From UBA5109 sp038148435 (GTDB taxonomy: Bacteria; Pseudomonadota; Gammaproteobacteria; Pseudomonadales; Pseudohongiellaceae), in contig JAYQVM010000048.1 in the NCBI GenBank assembly GCA_038148435.1, positions 1-12,137 of the forward strand: a DNA stretch of 12,137 nucleotides, given 5' to 3'. The notes beneath the pieces are model-generated. The model searched no databases and had not been told where the DNA came from. It saw only the letters and a program-made list of their open reading frames with translations. Below are positions 1 through 6,072 of this stretch, piece by piece; the first letter of the stretch is position 1; the number at the start of each line of letters is the position of its first letter. A program made the position numbers and the translations under genes.

Positions 1-167
1 GTGAAACGTTCACCATTGTTGAGGTTGTAAATTTGGATTTGTTCATATTCTCGAATACCCGAGAAATCCAGCAAATCACCATCTATCGCGCAGGAGCCCT
101 CGTAATCAAGCTCGGAATGCGTGACACAGGCGCGATGCAGTTTTGCCTTTAACATGGTGGTATTCAA
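1..167 (-). CDS. panD: Aspartate 1-decarboxylase PanD, N-terminal part (cut by window edge)
   Basis: Makes beta-alanine from L-aspartate for the PanC step of pantothenate synthesis; cytosolic pyruvoyl enzyme that cleaves itself. The visible residues include KAKLHRA, THSELDYEGSCAIDG, GIREYEQI and NLNNGERF, all typical of PanD. The rest lies beyond position 1. I place the start at a TTG (165-167) rather than the ATG at 153-155. GGAG sits 6 bases before the TTG but 18 before the ATG. The TTG start adds four residues, as in longer homologues, and puts the self-cleaving Gly-Ser pair at exactly 24-25, the canonical numbering. The catalytic Ser25 that becomes the pyruvoyl group is present. It is separated from panC by 73 bases, with a putative promoter in the gap. 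The family call is very secure; the start is a reasoned choice. Confidence 0.93.
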   Translation of the reverse strand, partial: MNTTMLKAKLHRACVTHSELDYEGSCAIDGDLLDFSGIREYEQIQIYNLNNGERF

Positions 168-209
168 GTATAGCTCCAATCAAGGTATCTCACCCGAAAT
201 GGGGACATA

Positions 210-238
210 ATTATCTCTGAATTGTCATAATCTCGCAA
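210..238 (-). promoter_or_regulatory. Putative sigma70-type promoter of panD
   Basis: On the minus strand TTGCGA (233-238), a 17-base spacer and GATAAT (210-215) lie in the gap between the panC stop and panD. The -10 matches consensus at 5 of 6 and the -35 at 4 of 6. Transcription would start near 203 and give a leader of about 35 bases. This would let panD be transcribed separately from the pcnB-panC operon. It is a pattern match only. Confidence 0.4.
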
Positions 239-240
239 AT

Positions 241-1095
241 TCAGGCAGGCAGATTGAGAGCGAGATTATCGATAAGGCGGATTTTACCAAGATAGGCAGC
301 TGCCAAAATGCGGTACGAACGATCTTTCTTCTGCGCGCCGTCCAGGGTCTCAGGATGACAGATGCTGAAATAATCCACAGCCAAGCCCGCTTCAGAAATA
401 AGCGACTTTGCGGTAGCTTCGAGTTGTTCAATATCGGGTTCACTTGCCGCAAGTGCCATGGCTGTTTGTTGCAATGCTGCATGTATCACCGTGGCCTGTT
501 GTTTCTGGGCTTCACTGAGGTAGTTATTGCGAGAACTCAGTGCCAGCCCATTGTCTGCCCTTTGAGTCGGCACACTGATAATTCGAGTGCTCATATTTAG
601 ATCGCTCACCATGTGTTTAATGATAGTTAGCTGCTGGAAATCCTTTTCCCCGAAATAGGCTCTGTTGGGCTGGCAAATGTTAAGGAGTTTATTGACCACT
701 GTGCAGACGCCATCGAAATGACCGGGGCGGCTTGAGCCGCACAGCTTGCTACTCAGGGCGGGCACAGAAACCCGGGTATCCAGCATAGGTCCCTGCGGGT
801 AAATTTCCTCCACCGAGGGATAAAAAATGCCGTGACAAGCCAGTTCGGTCAGAGCGCTACAGTCTGCCTCAAAGGTTCGTGGGTAGCTTGCCAGATCCTC
901 ATTCGGGCCGAATTGGGTAGGATTAACGAAAATACTGGTCAGGACAACATCACATTCAGCCATGGCCTGCCTGACCAAGGCCAGGTGCCCGTCATGCAGA
1001 TTGCCCATGGTCGGCACCAGCCCAACAAGTCGAGACTGCTTCCTGACTTGCTGCAGCGCCCCCTGTAATTCAGCAATGGTCCGGTAGATCTGCAT
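241..1095 (-). CDS. panC: Pantothenate synthetase PanC
   Basis: Pantoate-beta-alanine ligase: joins pantoate to beta-alanine using ATP through a pantoyl-adenylate, the last step of pantothenate synthesis, in the cytosol. The 284-residue product has the nucleotidyltransferase signature PTMGNLHDGH (residues 28-37, HIGH-type His34 and His37), then IFVNPTQFG, EDLASYPRT, SRPGHFDGV, FGEKDFQQL and the KMSKS-equivalent LALSSRNNYL. Length matches the E. coli enzyme (283). The reading frame stays open to an ATG at 1143, but that would add 16 unrelated residues and overlap panB by 38 bases. The ATG at 1095 gives the family's usual MQIYRTI-type N-terminus and starts 10 bases after the panB stop. No strong ribosome site precedes it, so translational coupling to panB is likely. 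Confidence 0.95.
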   Translation of the reverse strand: MQIYRTIAELQGALQQVRKQSRLVGLVPTMGNLHDGHLALVRQAMAECDVVLTSIFVNPTQFGPNEDLASYPRTFEADCSALTELACHGIFYPSVEEIYPQGPMLDTRVSVPALSSKLCGSSRPGHFDGVCTVVNKLLNICQPNRAYFGEKDFQQLTIIKHMVSDLNMSTRIISVPTQRADNGLALSSRNNYLSEAQKQQATVIHAALQQTAMALAASEPDIEQLEATAKSLISEAGLAVDYFSICHPETLDGAQKKDRSYRILAAAYLGKIRLIDNLALNLPA

Positions 1096-1105
1096 GAGCC
1101 AGGCT

Positions 1106-1897
1106 TCAGGAATAACAGTGTTCTTTGCCAGGGAAACTGCCATTTTTCACAGCAGCAACATAGGCTTTAATGGCGCCAGGAATTCCCTCTTTAGAGCTGG
1201 CCAGAAAGTTTTTGACGAATTTGGGGGTGATGGGGGATATGCCCAGCACATCATGCATCACCATGATCTGGCCATCAACACCAGCTCCTGCTCCGATGCC
1301 AACGACAGGAATGCTGAGTTTTTCGCTGATGGTTTGTGCCAGTTTGGCAGGGATGCATTCCAGTAGAAGCAGGCTGGCGCCATATTCCTGCAGCATCAAT
1401 GCTTCTTCAATGAGAGTGTTGGCCTGTTTTGGATCACGTCCCTGCACCCTGAAGCCGCCCAGGCGATTGACTGACTGAGGTGTCAGCCCCATATGGGCGC
1501 AAACCGGGATGCCCCTTTCGCTCAGCAAACGTGTACTTTCGGCAATCCACGCCCCGCCTTCCAGCTTGATGATGTTGGCACCGGCACGCATGAGTCGGGC
1601 CGCATTCTCCAGTGTCTGGCTTTCTGAGGCGTAGGACATGAATGGCAGGTCTGCAACCAGCAGTGCGCCTTGGTTACCGCGTTTCACACAATGCATGTGA
1701 TAGACCATGTCTTCCATGGTAACCGGGATAGTGGAGTCATGTCCCTGCAATACCATGCCCAGTGAATCACCGATGAGGATCACTTCCACACCGGCTTCAC
1801 AAAACAGACGGGTGAAAAGAGCATCATAAGCCGTAATGCAGACAAATTTTTCGCCGCTGGCTTTGAGCTCTTGCAGTGTATGTAAAGTGACTGTCAT
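1106..1897 (-). CDS. panB: 3-methyl-2-oxobutanoate hydroxymethyltransferase PanB
   Basis: Ketopantoate hydroxymethyltransferase: transfers a one-carbon unit from methylene-tetrahydrofolate to alpha-ketoisovalerate, the first committed step to pantothenate. The 263 residues match the family length (264 in E. coli). The metal-binding and catalytic residues are in place: Asp44 in IGDSLGMV, Asp83 in VADLPFMSY, Lys111 in IIKLEGG and Glu180 in LLLECIP. GLTPQSVNRLGGFRVQGR and GIGAGAGVDGQIMV are further signatures. The ATG follows the stop of the kinase gene by 9 bases, and AGGA, partly formed by that stop codon, lies 7 bases ahead of it, so it belongs to the same operon. Confidence 0.97.
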   Translation of the reverse strand: MTVTLHTLQELKASGEKFVCITAYDALFTRLFCEAGVEVILIGDSLGMVLQGHDSTIPVTMEDMVYHMHCVKRGNQGALLVADLPFMSYASESQTLENAARLMRAGANIIKLEGGAWIAESTRLLSERGIPVCAHMGLTPQSVNRLGGFRVQGRDPKQANTLIEEALMLQEYGASLLLLECIPAKLAQTISEKLSIPVVGIGAGAGVDGQIMVMHDVLGISPITPKFVKNFLASSKEGIPGAIKAYVAAVKNGSFPGKEHCYS

Positions 1898-1906
1898 TCA
1901 CGAATC

Positions 1907-2554
1907 CTAGAGCAGCGTTGGTTTCGGATTGAAAAAGTGCCGGGTTCCCTTACGAATACTTTTTATATGGTCGATCAACAGTTCATAGTCCTGATCATGA
2001 TTGACCAGATCGATCTCAGCGCTATTGACCACCAGCAGTGTACTCTCTTCGTAGTAATGAAAAAAGTTGGTGTAGGCATCAATGAGTTTTAAAAGGTAAT
2101 CACGTTCTATTTGCTGCTCAGACGGAATCCCGCGGTTCTGGATACGTTCGAAAAGTACGTCTGCAGGGGCCTGCAAATAGATAACCAGGTCGGGTTTAGG
2201 CGCATCAATAGTCAGATGGCGGTAAACGTTTTCATACAGTTCGTATTCATCCTTGTCGAGATTCTGCCGGGCAAATATACGATCTTTTTCTATCAGAAAA
2301 TCAGCCACTCTGACCGGTTCAAACATGTCATCCTGACGCAAATTCTGAAGTTGCTGAGCGCGCTGAAATAAAAAGAACAACTGGGTGGCCAGCGCATTCT
2401 GGCGGGGGTTTTGATAAAAACGGTCGAGAAAGGGGTTTTCCTCACTGTTTTCCAGCAGCATATCGTAGTTGAAGCTTTGTGCCAGTCGTTTTGCCAGACT
2501 GGTTTTGCCGACGCCGATGGGTCCCTCTATCGCAATATAGCGCGGTATGTTCAC
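1907..2554 (-). CDS. Deoxynucleoside kinase (dGK/dCK/dAK family)
   Basis: Phosphorylates deoxynucleosides at the 5' position with ATP, a salvage step; cytosolic. The 215-residue protein starts with a P-loop, GPIGVGKTS (11-19), then has ENSEENPFLDRFYQNP, a DR motif in EKDRIFARQ, DLVIYLQAP and an Arg-rich lid (RIQNRGIPSEQ) typical of the deoxynucleoside kinase family rather than thymidylate kinase. Substrate preference cannot be read from sequence. The start is GTG (2552-2554), overlapping the pcnB stop as GTGA, which implies translational coupling. It occupies the place where folK (pterin pyrophosphokinase) sits in Pseudomonas and E. coli, between pcnB and panB, but it is not FolK: it has a P-loop and lacks the HPPK motifs. 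Confidence 0.9.
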   Translation of the reverse strand: MNIPRYIAIEGPIGVGKTSLAKRLAQSFNYDMLLENSEENPFLDRFYQNPRQNALATQLFFLFQRAQQLQNLRQDDMFEPVRVADFLIEKDRIFARQNLDKDEYELYENVYRHLTIDAPKPDLVIYLQAPADVLFERIQNRGIPSEQQIERDYLLKLIDAYTNFFHYYEESTLLVVNSAEIDLVNHDQDYELLIDHIKSIRKGTRHFFNPKPTLL

Positions 2555-3915
2555 TGAGTAATTCTCTTGCTTTCCCGTTTCGATTTTACCCTGCGCCTTC
2601 GCGATTTTGAAATTGGGTTTTGCTGCACCAGGGCCTGCAAGCTTCTTTGGTGACTTTCATCAGCACTCTGGAACTCAGTCCACCATGCGCCAAGGCCCTG
2701 TAATTGTTCACCGCTAGACTCCCTGATCAGTAAAAAATCATAGGCCGCTCTGAAACGTTTGTGACTTAAAAGGGCGAAAGCACGTTTGCCGCTGCGTCGC
2801 TCCAGTCTTATCTGATATTCCCAGATGTCACGCATCACAATGCTGAAGCGTTTCGGGATGGAAATGACCTGCAGCTGTTGTTTAATAATGTCTTCTGCAG
2901 CCCGGTGCATGGCTGGCAGTGGCGGAACCTGGCTTGCCAGATAATTATCAAAGAGGCGCCTGACTGCCGGCCAGAGAATTGCTGCTAGCAGAAAGGCAGG
3001 TGTAACACTTTTTTCTTCATTGATACGGCTATCAGTACTTTTGAAAGCCGCTTCCAGCATCAATTTGTCTTGTGGCATATTTATAAAATCTGCAACTGTC
3101 GGAAACAAATGCTGAAACACCCCATAGGACAGCAAGCGCTGGAAGGTCGCCAGGCCATACCCACTGAAAAATAGTTTTAGAAATTCATCGAACAGCCTGG
3201 CTGCAGGTACTGAACTCAGCAGTGGGATAGTAGGAGCAATGGCTTGAGCCGTTTTTTCCTCAATGCTGAATTCCAGTTTGGTTGCCAGGCGAATTGCCCG
3301 CAGTATCCTTACCGGGTCCTCCCGATAGCGCAGTTCCGGGTCACCTATCATGCGTAAAGTACGGTTTTTCAGATCTTGCATGCCACTCATGAAGTCCAGT
3401 AGCTCAAAATTCTGTACAGTGTAATACAGTGCATTGGCGGTAAAGTCTCGGCGAATGGCATCTTCTTCAATGGTGCCAAAGACATTATCGCGAAGTATCA
3501 TGCCGGTATGGCTGTGAGCCGAATCCAATTTCCGGGTATGGCGACTCAGAGTCCCACCCTTGATTTCAGTGCTTTGTGGTGATGGTGCGCGAAAAGTAGA
3601 GACTTCAATAATTTCCCTGCCAAAATGCACATGCACGATCCGGAAGCGTCTGCCAATGATTCTGGAATTGCCGAAGATTTTGCGCACCTGTTCTGGCTCA
3701 GCATCCGTGGTGACATCAAAATCCTTGGGGTGCAGTCCGAGTAGAAGGTCACGAACGCCTCCCCCAACAAGGTAGGATTGAAATCCGGCTTTGTTAAGGT
3801 CATAGAGAACCTTCAGAGCATTTTTTGAGATATGGCGGCGTGAAATGGTGTGTTCACCTCGTGAATAAATGCTACGCTGCACAAGATCTGAAGATGTTGG
3901 GTGGCTTTTAGACAA
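2551..3915 (-). CDS. pcnB: Poly(A) polymerase I PcnB
   Basis: Adds 3' poly(A) tails to RNAs and so promotes decay and plasmid copy-number control. Class II nucleotidyltransferase: ISRRHISKNALKVLYDLNKAG, LVGGGVRDLLLG (49-60), catalytic Asp65 and Asp67 in KDFDVTT, RRDFTANALYY (third acid Asp157) and RYREDPVRILRAIR (196-209). DIWEYQIRLERRSGKRAF and a basic tail, RRRRVKSKRESKR, follow as in E. coli PcnB, which separates it from tRNA CCA-adding enzymes. At 454 residues it is close to the family length. The start is a TTG (3913-3915) with an in-frame TAG four codons upstream, no clear ribosome site, and no ATG before residue 139. It is first in the pcnB-kinase-panB-panC operon. Only 46 bases separate it from the upstream terminator: a TAGAAT (3944-3949) could be a -10, but its -35 is poor, so read-through from the sigma54 unit is plausible. 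Confidence 0.96.
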   Translation of the reverse strand: MSKSHPTSSDLVQRSIYSRGEHTISRRHISKNALKVLYDLNKAGFQSYLVGGGVRDLLLGLHPKDFDVTTDAEPEQVRKIFGNSRIIGRRFRIVHVHFGREIIEVSTFRAPSPQSTEIKGGTLSRHTRKLDSAHSHTGMILRDNVFGTIEEDAIRRDFTANALYYTVQNFELLDFMSGMQDLKNRTLRMIGDPELRYREDPVRILRAIRLATKLEFSIEEKTAQAIAPTIPLLSSVPAARLFDEFLKLFFSGYGLATFQRLLSYGVFQHLFPTVADFINMPQDKLMLEAAFKSTDSRINEEKSVTPAFLLAAILWPAVRRLFDNYLASQVPPLPAMHRAAEDIIKQQLQVISIPKRFSIVMRDIWEYQIRLERRSGKRAFALLSHKRFRAAYDFLLIRESSGEQLQGLGAWWTEFQSADESHQRSLQALVQQNPISKSRRRRVKSKRESKRITQ

Positions 3916-3963
3916 GTTTTGAGACTACTGAGATAAAGCGGACATTCTACACAAGAGGCGGGC

Positions 3964-4000
3964 AAATAAAAAAGCCGGTAAGACCAAGTCTTACCGGCTT
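3964..4000 (-). terminator. Strong intrinsic terminator ending the CrcZ-like unit
   Basis: A perfect 13-bp stem (3972-3984 with 3988-4000) and 3-base loop is followed on the minus strand by TTTTTTATTT. The other side also carries T-rich DNA (4006-4019), so it could work weakly on the plus strand, but the U-tract directly abuts the stem only in the minus direction. It lies 440 bases after the cbrB stop and just before pcnB, so its natural partner is a transcript starting in the gap between the two genes. Confidence 0.88.
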
Positions 4001-4242
4001 ATTACTTTGTTTTTTCTTATTGTTAATATTACTTCCCTGTACAAGTAGTCGATAACAAGTGGTTACCATTGTCAGGGTAGGAAAATCCCCTAGTTTGACT
4101 CCATGCTTCCCCCCTTGCTAGCGCTGATTTTTCAGTTCTTTCCAGCTTGGGCTTCAGACTCAGCTGTATGCCTGGGGTCATATTATTGCAGCCATCTATT
4201 ATTGTTTTTATAAATTTTTAAATTTTGAGGGCTGGCAATAGG
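3964..4242 (-). ncRNA. Putative CrcZ-like sigma54-dependent small RNA
   Basis: In pseudomonads the gap between cbrB and pcnB encodes CrcZ, a CbrB/sigma54-driven RNA that titrates Hfq/Crc and relieves catabolite repression. Here the same gap holds a near-consensus sigma54 promoter (4251-4269) predicting a start near 4242 and a strong terminator ending near 3964, giving an RNA of about 280 bases. It contains two (ARN)5 tracts of the kind bound by the Hfq distal face and by Crc-Hfq: AAAAACAATAATAGA (4195-4209) near the 5' end and AACAATAAGAAAAAA (4010-4024) just before the terminator. Both also contain the AANAANAA Crc-target pattern. It is shorter than P. aeruginosa CrcZ (about 407 bases) and has fewer tracts. 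A 50-codon frame (4029-4181) lies inside it but has no ribosome site. Position, promoter, motifs and terminator agree; no expression evidence is possible here. Confidence 0.72.
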
Positions 4243-4250
4243 AAATATTA

Positions 4251-4269
4251 AAAGCAGGTTTCATGCCAA
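4251..4269 (-). promoter_or_regulatory. Sigma54 (-24/-12) promoter of the CrcZ-like RNA
   Basis: The minus strand reads TTGGCATGAAACCTGCTTT against the sigma54 consensus TTGGCACGNNNNTTGCTTT. GG (4266-4267) and GC (4254-4255) have the required 10-base separation and only two defined positions differ. No gene starts downstream before pcnB, which fits a small-RNA promoter. It lies 170 bases after cbrB, which encodes a sigma54 activator, the same arrangement as cbrB-crcZ. Confidence 0.82.
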
Positions 4270-4356
4270 CTCTTTTTAATTCAGCTAAAGGTTATATAAA
4301 ACAATGAGATAGACTAATTTTGCTTCGACCAAGCCTGCGACTCTGGCAATGATTTA

Positions 4357-4393
4357 TGTAAAGAAATGTAACTGATAAGTGTAAAATGGTAAC
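4357..4393. promoter_or_regulatory. Four GTAA boxes: candidate CbrB upstream activating region
   Basis: The plus strand has TGTAAA (4357-4362), TGTAAC (4367-4372), TGTAAA (4380-4385) and GGTAAC (4388-4393), all in the same direction. They lie about 90-125 bases upstream of the sigma54 -24 element, the usual distance for an enhancer bound by an NtrC-type activator. GTAAC-type half sites resemble what is described for CbrB in pseudomonads. They are direct rather than inverted repeats in AT-rich DNA, so the assignment is tentative. Confidence 0.4.
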
Positions 4394-4438
4394 GTACTAC
4401 CACTTCTTGCCGCGGTATTTGTGTCGCTGATGCGCCTT

Positions 4439-5839
4439 TCAGGATGATTTCTTTTGCCTGGGAATGCCGAAACGCTGGCGCCTTTCCCACAGACATTTAC
4501 GGCTGATGCCCAGTTTCTTGGCCAGTTGGGTTTCATTCATATGATCCTGATGTTCAAGTACGAAGCGCTGGAAATAGTCTTCCAGTGATAAATCCTCAGC
4601 GGGATCATCATCAATATTTTCTGTGGAGCTGCCTTCATTACTCTCACGCAGCTGGATAAGGCTGTTTGTGCTTTTGCGGAACAGCTCCTTGTTCAGTGAG
4701 TCGAAATTAACCAGTTCAACATCAATGCCCAGCAGCTCCATGGGAATCTCGGATGTTTCAGAAAGAATGACGGCGCGTTCGATGGCATTTTCGAGTTCTC
4801 GGACATTGCCAGGCCAGTGATAAACAGTAATCGCCTGGATGGCATCGGCGCTGAAATACATCAGGTCTCTGCCGATACGTTTACAGATTAATTCCAGTTT
4901 CTTTTCAGCCAGCTCGAGGATATCGGTGCAACGTTCACGTAGCGGTGGGATTTGCAGGGGCATGACATTAATGCGGTAAAAAAGGTCTTCGCGAAAGCGA
5001 CCTTCGTTAACAAACTGTTGTAGGTCACGGTGAGTAGCTGCGATGAGCCTAACGTCAACCTTGGTGGATTGAACCGAGCCAACTTTACGGATTTCATGCT
5101 CCTGCAATACCCGCAAGAGTCTGGCCTGTGCTTCCAGCGGCAGTTCGCCGATTTCATCCAGAAAAAGTGTACCGTTATTGGCGGCTTCAACCAGCCCGGT
5201 TCGAGTGCTTGTCGCCCCGGTGAAAGCCCCCTTTTCGTGGCCGAATAACTCGGATTCAATCAGGTTTTCCGGAATGGCAGCACAGTTAATGGAAATCAGG
5301 TTTGACGACTTACGCGAACTGGCTTCATGTAGCGCCTTGGCGACCAACTCCTTACCGGTTCCAGATTCTCCCTGAATCAGTACCGACGAATGAGTCAGAG
5401 CAACTTTTCGGATACGCCTGAACAATTCTTTCATGGCCGGGCAGTGACCAACCATACCATGAACAGGTTCTTCATTCGGGTTGCTGTCGTTTTTCTTAGC
5501 TTCGGCCAGAGCGATTTTCAGTGCGCCAACAAGATCTTCAGCATCAAAAGGGATGGCTAAATAAATAAAGGCGCCTGCCTGGGAAGTAACAGTGCTGGAC
5601 CTGAGGCTGGTATAGCTGGTGCTTATCAGAACGGGTTTAGAAGTATATTTGAATAGTTCCGTTCCTGGTTTACCAGGGAGTCTAAGGTTACTGATTATGG
5701 CATCGAATTCTGTCAACTGCAGATTAAGAGCCTCTTCTACAGAGCGGCATGATTCGCTCTGGTAGCCGGCCTGTGCCAGAATTTCGCTAAGTTTGTGAAG
5801 AAGTCTTTGGTTGCTTTCTACGAGTAAAATCTGTGCCAT
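4439..5839 (-). CDS. cbrB: CbrB-type sigma54-dependent activator with degenerate receiver domain
   Basis: Enhancer-binding protein of the NtrC class, 466 residues, in three parts. (1) A receiver-like domain (1-115). (2) An AAA+ domain with Walker A GESGTGKE (157-164), the sigma54-contact loop GAFTGA (204-209), Walker B GTLFLDE (223-229) and arginine region GRFREDLFYRIN (280-291). (3) A Fis-type helix-turn-helix (about 436-459, LAKKLGISRKCLWERRQR). The C-terminus and the RLPGKPGTEL and TSYTSLRSS segments are CbrB-like, and the gene lies between gluQ and pcnB as in Pseudomonas. The receiver is abnormal: the phosphoacceptor Asp is Asn51 (ISNLRLPG), the acidic pair is Glu8-Ser9, and the conserved Lys is Ile96 (AIPF), although Thr74 remains. 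Phosphorylation is therefore unlikely. The partner kinase cbrA is not in the 233-base gap upstream. The likely role is activating the sigma54 promoter just downstream. Confidence 0.88.
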   Translation of the reverse strand: MAQILLVESNQRLLHKLSEILAQAGYQSESCRSVEEALNLQLTEFDAIISNLRLPGKPGTELFKYTSKPVLISTSYTSLRSSTVTSQAGAFIYLAIPFDAEDLVGALKIALAEAKKNDSNPNEEPVHGMVGHCPAMKELFRRIRKVALTHSSVLIQGESGTGKELVAKALHEASSRKSSNLISINCAAIPENLIESELFGHEKGAFTGATSTRTGLVEAANNGTLFLDEIGELPLEAQARLLRVLQEHEIRKVGSVQSTKVDVRLIAATHRDLQQFVNEGRFREDLFYRINVMPLQIPPLRERCTDILELAEKKLELICKRIGRDLMYFSADAIQAITVYHWPGNVRELENAIERAVILSETSEIPMELLGIDVELVNFDSLNKELFRKSTNSLIQLRESNEGSSTENIDDDPAEDLSLEDYFQRFVLEHQDHMNETQLAKKLGISRKCLWERRQRFGIPRQKKSS

Positions 5840-5992
5840 AAAAAAGTTATTTCTGATCCTGGAAATTGGTATCCACTAGCAAGAAACAGCAGCATGAAAG
5901 AATTAATTAGTGGTGATCATTTCTAAGAAAAACAGCAAATAATCAGTAACAAAATCTGTTTCTTTTCTACCCATTTTGAGGGCTAGAAGCTA

Positions 5993-6020
5993 ATAATAAA
6001 GATCAGGGGCAGCGGGTCAA
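5993..6020 (-). promoter_or_regulatory. Putative sigma70-type promoter of cbrB
   Basis: On the minus strand TTGACC (6015-6020), a 16-base spacer and TATTAT (5993-5998) lie in the gluQ-cbrB gap. Both hexamers match consensus at 5 of 6. The predicted start near 5986 leaves an untranslated leader of about 147 bases before the cbrB ATG, long enough for post-transcriptional control. The leader carries AGCCCTCAAAAT at 5973-5984, a 12-mer also found near the 5' end of the putative small RNA (4222-4233). No good Shine-Dalgarno lies within 12 bases of the ATG. Confidence 0.5.
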
Positions 6021-6072
6021 CTGTTATTTTTACTCATCTGGCTGCAAAAAGACGGTTTACAGCGCGCAAAGG

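Noticed and set aside
1096..1143. N-terminal extension of panC to the ATG at 1143
   Set aside because: It adds 16 residues absent from the family and overlaps panB by 38 bases; the ATG at 1095 fits the family N-terminus.
4322..4335. Second GG-N10-GC pattern (minus strand AGGCTTGGTCGAAGC) as another sigma54 promoter
   Set aside because: The -12 part reads AAGC instead of TTGC and the -24 part lacks the CAC, so it is far weaker than the site at 4251-4269.
4314..4536. Two 60-codon minus-strand frames around the cbrB 3' end
   Set aside because: They overlap the conserved HTH-coding end of cbrB in other frames and have no recognisable product; the upstream part is just out-of-frame cbrB.
6030..6056. 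Hairpin after gluQ (GCTGTAAA pairing with TTTGCAGC)
   Set aside because: It is short, includes a G-U pair and has no following U-tract, so it is not a convincing terminator.
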